Positions 1 to 7,980 of a DNA stretch of 64,000 nt are shown here, one piece after another. How positions within the stretch are numbered: position 1 is the stretch's first letter; every line of letters starts with the position of its first letter. Below the pieces are notes generated by a model. That model saw only the letters and a list, made by a program, of their open reading frames with translations, did no database searches and was not told the DNA's origin. Location: assembly GCF_000090795.2 (NCBI RefSeq), contig NW_003546255.1:503938-567937 (forward strand). Direction: 5' to 3'. The position numbers and the translations under genes are program-made. The DNA comes from Amphimedon queenslandica (taxonomy: Eukaryota; Porifera; Demospongiae; Haplosclerida; Niphatidae).

Positions 1-624
1 AGTCCTTACTGCTTTGAGTAGTTGTGAAATGTGATTTGTATTTTCCATATGTTAGTCGCCATTCGTCTTGTTTAGTGTTTTCATCAATGAGTTCTTGTGC
101 TAGTTTTGTATCTTTTTGAAGTGTTTGTATGATTACTGTTGATATTTCTTCCTCAGAAAACCCAATCACCTGAACATGTCTACTGAGAGTATCCATTTTC
201 AAAAGTGAAGAGGAGGCATAGCTACGAGAGGTAACAATTACTGAACATTTGTTTAATTGCTTTCTATGAATGATACTAGCAGCTAATGAAGACTGTCTGA
301 GTTGTTCACTTAGTTCATCCCAACCATCAAAGATTATCAGTAATCCTTCTCCATTCCTCTTCTCAAACCATTCAGCTACGATGGGAACTTCATAATCTTT
401 ATATTCAAACATGTCAGCTAGTGTAGTAGCTGTAGCTATCTTGCTATTCCTTAAAGGACAGTAAAGTACCAAGTCATACTGTTGGTGTACAAGTGGTCCA
501 TTAGACCACATATTTAACAGTTTACGACAGAGTGTGGTCTTGCCAATACCAGGAGGACCATCTATTACTACTACTGTGAGAAATGATGTTCGAATATATA
601 TAGATGGTGCTCGATAATCAGTGG
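1..624 (-). CDS. NLR-type NACHT ATPase, partial (C-terminal part beyond window)
   Basis: An open frame on the minus strand runs from a likely 3' splice site at 625-626 to the window edge. It encodes the start of a NACHT NTPase. Walker A reads GPPGIGKTTL (about 554-583), followed by the usual CRKLLNMW helix. Walker B reads LLIIFDGWDEL (about 310-345), and the sensor region SVIVTSR lies near 215-235. The order and spacing match NLR proteins, whose NACHT domain drives nucleotide-dependent oligomerisation in pathogen sensing, and sponges carry many such genes. N-terminal exons (CARD or DEATH expected) and the LRR part are not visible. The last ~40 residues before the window edge match NACHT less clearly, so an unseen splice site or decay is possible. 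The neighbouring CARD and DEATH genes suit an immune locus, but I cannot assign any of them as its missing exons. Confidence 0.8.
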
Positions 625-642
625 CTTAATCTAGTTTAGTAT

Positions 643-674
643 TACCATAGATACTACATGTAGTATCTATGGTA
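643..674. repeat. 32-bp perfect palindrome
   Basis: Positions 643-674 equal their own reverse complement, centred on CATG at 657-660 (core CTACATGTAG). The palindrome lies 19 bp upstream of the NACHT exon acceptor and just before the tandem duplicated unit starts at about 684. It may be the collapsed inverted ends of a small foldback element; the function is unknown. Confidence 0.85.
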
Positions 675-831
675 TCTACACGGCATACATTGATGTTTAT
701 AGGCTACAACAACACTCATGATTGCTAAAAATACTAAAATTATGAAACTAAAATTATGTGCAAAGCAAACTAGCCTAAATTGCAATAAATGTGAACAAGA
801 AACAGATCAACAGCAATTCTCAATCTTGTCT

Positions 832-2400
832 TTAAAAACTCCCCGTTTCTGGAACTTCAGACTGCTCATAAAACCCCTCACGAATTGGGCGATAGTATTC
901 ATTTTGTCTCACACGGTACTTGTAACGTTTAGCCAGTATCACAAACACTATCAGTATGACAAGAATTAGTATACTCTTAGCCAAATAGTAGTAATAGCTG
1001 GTACAGATGTATTTGTTGTTGCATCCAAAAGGATACTTTAAATTGATATTGAAGAGGAAACCTATACCAATGGAAGCGATCCACATTCCCACCATAGTCC
1101 CCCTCATGTGTAATGGAGACTGGGCTATGATGAACTCCAGTGATACTGGAACGATAAAAGCAAACATCAGTCCTTGAAGTATTTGTGGGAGGATAAGTAT
1201 TGGTTGGATGAATTGAGTTTCCGGGTCGTTCTCTTTCCGATAGTATATAAATATCGTCATTTTGCTTAGTTGCTCTATTAATGTCAAGAATAACCCAATA
1301 ACTTGCATTGATAACATGTTGGGAATATATTGTTGACAAAATAATCTAATTGGGAACATGTAGAGCATAAACATTACCACAGATGTTAAGTAACTTGGAA
1401 ATTCTGTTGATATAAAGCAGCTGCTGGAGTTAATTGTGTTCACATTATTGCTTCCAGTCATTATCCACTGGTATACTTCATATGCAGCACTTTGAGCAAT
1501 GAGGGAAATGAGTAGTGGTATCATTCGAAAGACTGTCTTCACATCTTCTACCTCTTCCTCTGTGAATGGTCCACCATAAAATTCCTTACCCAGGTCTAGT
1601 CTTGAAGGAGCCTTTTCTTCCCAGTAGGTCAGAGCACTACGATTCTCAGGATACTTGTGCTTCTTGGCATAACACAATACTCTAGCTATCAGTTTGACCG
1701 GATTCTTGATCAGTGATATGTTCTCCAGTTTGTGTTTAAATAATGAATGAGAGACCAACATAAGAGAAACAAATAGCCCAGGGACGAAAAACGATAGTAA
1801 AGTGAAAAATTGATACTTTGTGGTACATCGAAGCAACAGTAGCAATGTATACCCAACTGGTACAACTCCTGAATGGCAATATATGACAGCATCCAAAAGA
1901 CTAGTTGAAGCACCAACAAGTTGGTCAATGTTGTATTGAACAATAGTAGCCTTAAATATTCCATAGCCAGCATAATTTATCAGAATACTAGTTCCTGATA
2001 TCAGTAGTATGGATATTTTGGGCAAAGCATAGAAACTGTTTATGAGATATTGAAGTCCCCCTAAGATCCAGGATAGGAAGCAAAGAGAAGCACCGATCAT
2101 GATCGTCCTGTGTCTTCCAATCCATACATCAGCTATTAGACAAAAGAGAGGGAAAGAGAGAAAGAAGACATAGTACACAACACTGAGAGCAATTCCATCA
2201 TCATTGCTGTTTCCTTTGTATTCACCGTAGAGTTCCTGTACAATGAAATACTTAAGGAAAATGGCCTGCAAGTACATCAAGTAATCCCACAGGAGAACCA
2301 AGATGACTGAGAAAGAAGAGCCACACCATTTCCAGGCTGCAGCAAAAAGATCCCTGCCAGCGCTGATAATCATTTCCTTTCTTTCCTCTCGGTGGGGCAT
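832..2400 (-). CDS. POT/SLC15-like multipass transporter, copy 1
   Basis: This is an intronless gene of 522 residues. Multiple hydrophobic segments suit the 12-helix MFS/POT fold. The best family marker is ADVWIGRHRTI (about residues 88-98), which resembles the PTR2 signature ADxxxGRYxTI. A matching IxQYNIDQL stretch follows near residue 165. POT members are proton-coupled di/tripeptide carriers. The canonical helix-1 motif ExxERFxYY is not present; the equivalent region reads LLWDYLMYLQAIFL, so proton coupling or substrate may differ. A second in-frame ATG at 2373 is the more likely start because it is the one kept in copy 2. The gene diverges from the CARD-coil gene at 2612 across about 210 bp. 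Another MFS family remains possible. Confidence 0.75.
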   Translation of the reverse strand: MPHREERKEMIISAGRDLFAAAWKWCGSSFSVILVLLWDYLMYLQAIFLKYFIVQELYGEYKGNSNDDGIALSVVYYVFFLSFPLFCLIADVWIGRHRTIMIGASLCFLSWILGGLQYLINSFYALPKISILLISGTSILINYAGYGIFKATIVQYNIDQLVGASTSLLDAVIYCHSGVVPVGYTLLLLLRCTTKYQFFTLLSFFVPGLFVSLMLVSHSLFKHKLENISLIKNPVKLIARVLCYAKKHKYPENRSALTYWEEKAPSRLDLGKEFYGGPFTEEEVEDVKTVFRMIPLLISLIAQSAAYEVYQWIMTGSNNVNTINSSSCFISTEFPSYLTSVVMFMLYMFPIRLFCQQYIPNMLSMQVIGLFLTLIEQLSKMTIFIYYRKENDPETQFIQPILILPQILQGLMFAFIVPVSLEFIIAQSPLHMRGTMVGMWIASIGIGFLFNINLKYPFGCNNKYICTSYYYYLAKSILILVILIVFVILAKRYKYRVRQNEYYRPIREGFYEQSEVPETGSF

Positions 2401-2611
2401 TTACTGTTCAACGCAATGTCTTATAATACAAACAAACAACTCAAATCATTTCAAGGCAAGGCTGGGTAGAGATAGCGGCCCTGGGTTTACTTTTAATGTT
2501 GTGATAGTCGATTATAGTAGATTTTATCGATGATTATGATTAAACCATAGATTAACCAAGCTAGCATAGCAGAGCATGAAAAGGTGTGCCCAATTTGAAG
2601 GCAACTCAGGC
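2401..2611. promoter_or_regulatory. Shared divergent promoter region, copy 1
   Basis: This is the short spacer between the transporter start and the CARD-coil start, which face away from each other. The arrangement recurs in copy 2 (5025-5196). I see no TATA box or other recognisable element; the call is by position. Confidence 0.4.
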
Positions 2612-3300
2612 ATGGCAGAGTCCACAACAATTGTGAGGAATGACTCAGGCATTGCTAACGAGGTCCTGAGGAGAAATGTGCCCCTTGTAGTAGACAGCTG
2701 CCATCCCAACTGTGTCCAGTTAGCTGACAAACTTTATTCCAAAAGAATGATACCAGATAAGGCCTGGAGGAGAGCAAAGGACACCATGAGTGGCCACACA
2801 ATTGACCAAAGGATCAGTGATATGATTTCTGTTGTAAGGGACTCTATTAGAACGGACGGATCAATGTTTAGGACTTTTACTGATATATTAAGAACAGAAG
2901 ATACCCTGCCACATAATAGATTAGCTGATGTTCTGGATAAAGAACTGATATGATTGTAGGTATAAACATATCAAAGGACAGCGAACTTTACCTTTGCATG
3001 TGAAATTGAATGGTTATATTTTGTATAGGCTTAGTTGAAGAGGGAGTATCATATGATAGTACAACTGGAGAGACTATCACGGAATTAGCAGTTCCTAAAG
3101 AGACGTCATCCATGGAGCCACAGAATTCTATTGTCATAAATGTTCCTGACAGTTATCGCATAATGGAACTCAAGGAGGAACTGGAAGAGTTAAAATCTGA
3201 TTTAAAAGCCGAGTTAAAAAAGATTGGAAATGTTTTTGAAGACATTGATCTTGATGAAGTAGAAGAAGGGGTTAAAGAAATTGGAAACGAATTGGCTTAA
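2612..3300 (+). pseudogene. CARD-like plus coiled-coil protein, copy 1, frameshifted
   Basis: Exon 1 starts MAESTTIVRNDSG and encodes a helical domain with the CARD-type signature LADKLYSKRMIPD. Compared with copy 2, four extra bases (CTGA) near 2944-2950 shift the frame, so exon 1 ends at a stop (2951-2953) before the splice donor. Exon 2 (3029-3300) keeps an open coiled-coil segment (ELKEELEELKSDLKAELKK) but ends with TAA where copy 2 continues. As drawn, only a CARD-only fragment of about 113 residues would be made. That could be a decoy-type product or a decaying copy. An assembly indel is also possible. Confidence 0.6.
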
Positions 3301-3482
3301 GTGGTTTTCTGCTACTACAGCTTATAGTATTAAACATACATTAATGTTTATAGGCTACAACAACACTCATGATTGCTAAGAATACTAAAATTATCAAACT
3401 AAAATTATATGCAAAGCAAACTAGCCTAAATTGCAATAAATGTAAACAAGAAACAGATCAACAGCAACACTCAATTTTGTCT

Positions 3483-5024
3483 TTAAAAACCCTCCGTCTC
3501 TGGAACTTCAGACTGCTCGTAAAACCCCTCACGAATTGGGCGATAGTATTCATTTTGTCTCACACGGTACTTGTAACGTTTAGCCAGTATCACAAACACT
3601 ATCAGTATGACAAGAATTAGTATACTCTTAGTCAAATAGTAGTAATAGCTGGTACAGATGTACTTGTTGTTGCATCCAAAAGGATACTTTAAATTGATAT
3701 TGAAGAGAAAACCCATACCAATGGAAGCCATCCACATTCCTACCATAATCCCTCTCATGCGTGATGGAGACTGGGCTATTAGGAACTCCAATGATACTGG
3801 AACGATAAAGGCAAACATCAGCCCTTGAAGTATTTGTGGAAAGATAAGTACTGGTTGGATGAATTGAGTTTCCGGGTCGGTCTCTTTCCGATAGTATATG
3901 AATATTGTCATTTTGCTTAGTTGCTCTATTAATGTCAACAATAACCCAATAACTTGCAATGATAGCATGTTGGGAATGTATCGTTGACAAACTAGTCTAA
4001 TTGGGAACATGTAGAGCATAAAAATTGCCACAGATGTTAAAAAATTTGCAAACTCTGTTGATATAAAGCAGCTGCTGGAGTTGATTGTGTTTGCATTATT
4101 CCTTCCAGTCATTATCCACTGGTATGCTTCATATGCAGTATTTTGAGCAACGACAGAAATGAGTAATGGTATCATTCGAAAGACTGTCTTCACATCTTCT
4201 ACCTCTTCCTCTGTGAATGGTCCACCATAAAATTCCTTAGCCAGGTCTAGTCTTGAAGGAGCCTCTTCCTCCCAGTAGGTCAGAGCACTACGATTCTCAG
4301 GATACTTGTGCTTCCTGGCATAACACAATACTCTAACTATCAGTTTGACCGGATTCTTGATCAGTGATATGTTCTCCAGTTTGTGTTTGAATGATGAATG
4401 AGAAACCAGCATAAGTGAAACAAATATCCCAGAAACAAAAAACATCAGTAGAACATAAAACTGATACTTTATGGTACATCGAAGCAAAAGTAGTATTGTA
4501 TATGCAACAGGTACAACTGCTGAATGGCAATATATGACAGCGTCCAAAAGACTAGCTGAAGCACCAACAAGTTGGTCAATGTTGTATTGAACAATAGTAG
4601 CCTTAAATATTGAATAGCCGGTGAAATTTATCAGAATACTAGTTCCTGATATCAGTAATACTGGTATTTTGGGCAAAGCATAGAAACTGTTTATGAGATA
4701 TTGAAGTCCCCCTATGATCCAGGATAAGAAGCAAAGAGAAGCACCGATTATGATTGTCCTGCGCCTTCCAATCCATACATCAGCTATTAGACAGAAGAGA
4801 GGGAAAGAGAGAAAGAAGACATAGTACACAACACTGAGAGCAATTCCATCATCACTGCTGTTTTCTTTGTTTTCATTGTACAGTTCTTGTACAACGAAAT
4901 TATAAAGGAAAAGGGTCTCCAAGTACATCAAGTAATCCCACAGGAGGACCAAGATGACTGAGAAAGAAGAGCTACACCATTTCCAGGCTTCAGCAAAAAG
5001 ACCCCTGCCAGTATTGACTATCAT
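3483..5024 (-). CDS. POT/SLC15-like multipass transporter, copy 2
   Basis: This intronless gene of 513 residues is the tandem paralogue of the gene at 832-2400. Its hydrophobic pattern and the ADVWIGRRRTI signature are the same, and the classical ExxERFxYY motif is again absent (LLWDYLMYLETLFL). The reading frame stays open across the copy, which suggests both transporters were kept under selection. The upstream ATG used in the longest copy 1 frame is out of frame here, so ATG 5022-5024 is the supported start. It diverges from the intact CARD-coil gene at 5197 over 172 bp. Substrate unknown; peptide or small-solute import is inferred from the family only. Confidence 0.75.
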   Translation of the reverse strand: MIVNTGRGLFAEAWKWCSSSFSVILVLLWDYLMYLETLFLYNFVVQELYNENKENSSDDGIALSVVYYVFFLSFPLFCLIADVWIGRRRTIIIGASLCFLSWIIGGLQYLINSFYALPKIPVLLISGTSILINFTGYSIFKATIVQYNIDQLVGASASLLDAVIYCHSAVVPVAYTILLLLRCTIKYQFYVLLMFFVSGIFVSLMLVSHSSFKHKLENISLIKNPVKLIVRVLCYARKHKYPENRSALTYWEEEAPSRLDLAKEFYGGPFTEEEVEDVKTVFRMIPLLISVVAQNTAYEAYQWIMTGRNNANTINSSSCFISTEFANFLTSVAIFMLYMFPIRLVCQRYIPNMLSLQVIGLLLTLIEQLSKMTIFIYYRKETDPETQFIQPVLIFPQILQGLMFAFIVPVSLEFLIAQSPSRMRGIMVGMWMASIGMGFLFNINLKYPFGCNNKYICTSYYYYLTKSILILVILIVFVILAKRYKYRVRQNEYYRPIREGFYEQSEVPETEGF

Positions 5025-5196
5025 TTCCTTTCTTTCCTCTCAGAAGGCCATTTAATGTTTAAAGCGATCTCTTATCATAAAACTAATAATGCAACAAACA
5101 ACTGAGATTATAGTTTACTTTCAATGTCTATTAAATAAACTATCAATGAATATCTAAACTTAAACCAAGCATGGAAAGGTGTGTCCAGCTTGAAAG
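5025..5196. promoter_or_regulatory. Shared divergent promoter region, copy 2
   Basis: This 172-bp spacer separates the divergent transporter and CARD-coil starts and is homologous in part to 2401-2611. No core promoter motif was recognised. Confidence 0.4.
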
Positions 5197-5962
5197 ATGG
5201 CAGAGTCAACAATTGTGAGGAATGATTCTGGTATTGCTAACGAGGTTCTGAGGAGAAACGTCCCCTTAGTGGTAGATAGCTGCCATCCAAACTGTGTCCA
5301 GTTAGCTGATAAACTTTATTCCAAAAGAATCATACCAGATGAGACCTGGAGAAAAGCAAAGGACACCATGACTGGCCACACAATTGATCAAAGGATCAGT
5401 GATATGATTTCTGTTGTAAGGGACTCTATTAGAACGGATGGATCAATGTTCAGGACTTTTACTGATATATTAAGAACAGAAGATACGTTACCACACAATA
5501 AATTAGCTGATGTTCTGGATAAGGAATATGATTGTATGTATAAACATATCTATGGTTTATAAAAGCGCAGCAAACTTTACCTTTGCATGTGAAATTGAAT
5601 GGTTTATATTTTGTTTAGGCTTAGTTGAAGAGGGAGTATCATATGATAGTACAACCGGTGAGACTATCACGGAATTAGCAGTTTCTAAAGAGACGTCAGC
5701 CATAGAGCCACAGAATTCTATTGTCATAAATGTTCCTGACAGTTATCGCATAATGGAACTCAAGGAGGAACTGGAAGAGTTAAAATCTGATTTAAAAGCC
5801 GAGTTAAAAAAGATTGGAAATATTTTTGAAGACATTGATCTTGATGAAGTAGAAGAAGGGGTTAAAGAAATTGGAAACGAATTGGCTGAAAAAGCTCTCA
5901 AGTGGATGGGTAAGCTACTAAAGCTAGCAACAATGCATTATAGTTTTTTTTTTTTCTTTTAA
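5197..5962 (+). CDS. CARD-like plus coiled-coil protein, copy 2
   Basis: Exon 1 is 5197-5533 and exon 2 starts at 5619; both borders are GT/AG in phase 1 (junction KEYD-C-LVEEG). Residues about 15-110 look like a CARD-type death fold, with LADKLYSKRIIPDETWRKAK, a polar middle and FTDILRTEDTLPHNKLADVL near the end. Exon 2 gives a short linker and an acidic/basic coiled coil (MELKEELEELKSDLKAELKK). A good donor (GTAAGC) sits at 5910, so the true gene may splice onward after LKWM. Without it the frame stops at 5960-5962. CARDs bind other CARDs, so an adaptor role in NLR signalling is inferred. The same domain and the same exon border occur in the gene at 6881. Confidence 0.65.
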
Positions 5963-6140
5963 ATTTTCTTTCTTTTTTGAATCTTATCTTTTAGATACTA
6001 AATTAGATTCGCTGTTCAGTTGAAAACTTAAAGCATAAACAAAACATGAACACAATAATTTATTCCCTAAATTCAGAAAATAGAACATAATTATTCTTGA
6101 TATCATTTCTGGTCATTACTCAGCTATAGTTCTATGGTTG

Positions 6141-6354
6141 ATACCGTACAGAAGGAAATTTTGGAGGGACTAAATTTTGGCGAATTGGTAAATTTTGGAT
6201 GATTGGCGAATTTTAATTTGGCTAATTTGTGGCCATGTGCCATTGAGCATGCGCATAATGGCTCAAAATGGCGAATTTTTATTTTGGCGAATGGCTATCA
6301 AAACGCCAAATTCGCCAAATTTAACTACCTCCAAAATTTCCTTCCATACGGTAC
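6141..6354. mobile_element. MITE-like element with terminal inverted repeats
   Basis: The left end reads ATACCGTACAGAAGGAAATT and the right end, reversed, reads GTACCGTATGGAAGGAAATT. The similarity continues inward through TTTTGGAGG and a region of TTGGCGAATT repeats. Size (about 214 bp), AT-rich interior and lack of coding capacity fit a non-autonomous DNA transposon. No clear target-site duplication was found. Confidence 0.75.
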
Positions 6355-6419
6355 TTTGTCATCATGTCTTTGTCTATTGTATTATTCTCGAGATTATTCT
6401 ATAATAGTAGAATATTTTT

Positions 6420-6450
6420 AACGACCTGGGGGCGTAGCCCCCAGGTCGTT
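6420..6450. repeat. Perfect 14-bp stem hairpin
   Basis: AACGACCTGGGGGC, a 3-base loop (GTA) and the exact reverse complement of the arm. It is GC-rich in an AT-rich setting and would fold strongly as DNA or RNA. It lies between a MITE and the CARD-DEATH gene; role unknown. Confidence 0.9.
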
Positions 6451-6880
6451 CCTATAATTGATTTCACGGTCGCGCTATCTATATATATATATTTATTTAT
6501 TTGTATGTCCACACTTACATTTCTTCTATACATGTTGTATTGGAGAAATAACAAGCCTTAGCGACCACCCGCCCACGCTCCTTTACGTGAGTGGGTGTGG
6601 TCACGGCAAACAAAATGGCGGCTTACACATGGGACAAAGTTAAGAGCTTTCTAACAGCAAGAGAGCATAGAGATACTGTCTAAAGACTTCTCTAGAAGAA
6701 TTATAAGGTAGAGAGAGCCTCTATAAGTCTTAATAATGACCAAGTTGTACTTGCAAGGTGGTGAAATCAATTATAGGAGTATTTTTTACCCTGTTACGCT
6801 TGTTTATTGCCAAAGGGGAAACCCCTAGTAATTCTCCAACGGGAGGGTTGGTCTAGGCTGAGCCAGCTGAAAATAAAGAA

Positions 6881-7829
6881 ATGGCCTCTGGTGGACGAGA
6901 AGATGCTAAAGTAGCTTACAAGGTGTTCTCCTGTAACATTAGTCGTATCAAGGAGACAGCAAATGTGGACTTGACTAGACTAGCAGATAAACTAAAGGCA
7001 AAGAAGATAATCTCTCAAGGAGACAGAGACAAAGCTGTTGATGGCTACACTAAACAAACGGAAGCTCAAAGAAGAGGAGAACTTATTGACAGGGTACAAG
7101 AAAACCTTAAATGTGACATTGGAGAAGCATTTGAGATATTCTTGGGAATACTGCGCGAAGAAGATACACGACAACTTAGCAAACTAGTGGCTGATTTAGA
7201 AAGAGGCTATGATGGTAAGATTTGTTTTATCATTTTTTCAGCTTTTGGAATTTTTTTCTTCCTTGTTACAAACCTTGTTCTCTGAGTGTATGGTGTAAAC
7301 AACTATTGTTAGCACTTACAAACAAATTTGTAAATTTTATAAAATCCCTACATTATTTAGAAATAGTAGGAGGTCCAGGTGGTGAAATAAAGGTGAAGGA
7401 AACGGCAAAAACTGACTCAAAAGTTAGCTCAAAAGCAAAACCTCAGAACAACGAACTAAGTAAGACCAACAACATCTTTTCCTATCTTCCTTTATGTTTG
7501 ACTTTTTCTTCTTCTTCGCTCACTTCATTTCAGCCATACGTGACTTAGGAGAAGTCATATCTGCATTGCAGAAGCATCATTTTACAACTACAAAATGGGG
7601 AACATTGTGCCTTCATCTAGGAATACTCTATGACAAGCTTAAAAATATAGAAGATAACCACCCTAAAAAAGTAGAACAGCAATTCCAAGAGGGGATCAGC
7701 CAGTGGTTGCGACTCCAGTATGAATACGAGAAATATGGCAAGCCAACATGGCGGATACTGGTTAACACTTTGGAAAAGATTAATGAAAGAGCAGTTGCTG
7801 AAGGAATAAGGAAAGACAAGCTTAGTTGA
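6881..7829 (+). CDS. CARD-like plus DEATH-domain adaptor
   Basis: Three exons close in phase: 6881-7214, 7361-7459 and 7534-7829, giving 242 residues. Residues about 10-110 are the same CARD-like fold as in the two upstream CARD-coil genes (LADKLKAKKIIS near the start, FLGILREEDTRQLSKLVADL near the end). A short basic linker follows. Residues about 148-242 form a DEATH domain: DLGEVISALQKHHF, then WGTLCLHLGILYDKLKNIE, a QWLRLQYE helix and the typical KPTWRILVNTLEKI. Such two-domain proteins bridge NLR or receptor death folds to downstream effectors. Interaction partners are inferred only. The start is the first ATG in a MASGG context. Confidence 0.75.
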
Positions 7830-7980
7830 CTTCATTATTTTGTAATTTACAGTTTTTATCTTAAGTATGAAACGATGACAACTTTACATTACACTACATT
7901 TCAAAAAATATTTCTTATAAATAATAATAATAATAATAATCATTTGCATTATTACTATAGTCATACACAATAAACATTTT

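Larger units (their letters stand above)
684..3297. repeat. Tandem segmental duplication, copy 1
   Basis: This stretch is highly similar along its whole length to 3335-5885, in direct orientation with a period of 2651 bp. The shared left edge begins CATACATTRATG. Each copy carries a transporter gene on the minus strand and a CARD-coil gene on the plus strand, so the unit was duplicated as a gene pair with its shared promoter. Similarity ends at 3297, where copy 1 runs into a stop codon that copy 2 lacks. Confidence 0.9.
3335..5885. repeat. Tandem segmental duplication, copy 2
   Basis: Direct copy of 684-3297. The copies differ by scattered substitutions and small indels. Most fall outside the transporter reading frame, which is open in both copies. 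Confidence 0.9.
5963..6880. other. Intergenic spacer with foldback elements
   Basis: There is no convincing exon here. The stretch holds a T-rich run after 5944, a MITE-like element (6141-6354), a strong hairpin (6420-6450) and a short TA microsatellite (6479-6500). An ATG at 6614 opens only an 18-codon frame and is probably 5' leader of the gene at 6881 or noise. Confidence 0.6.

Noticed and set aside
718-969. Small plus-strand protein repeated at 3369-3620
   Set aside because: It overlaps the 3' end of the transporter genes in antisense and is repeated only because the unit is duplicated.
6614-6669. Short gene starting MAAYTWDKVKSF
   Set aside because: Only 18 codons, no splice partner in phase, no family likeness.
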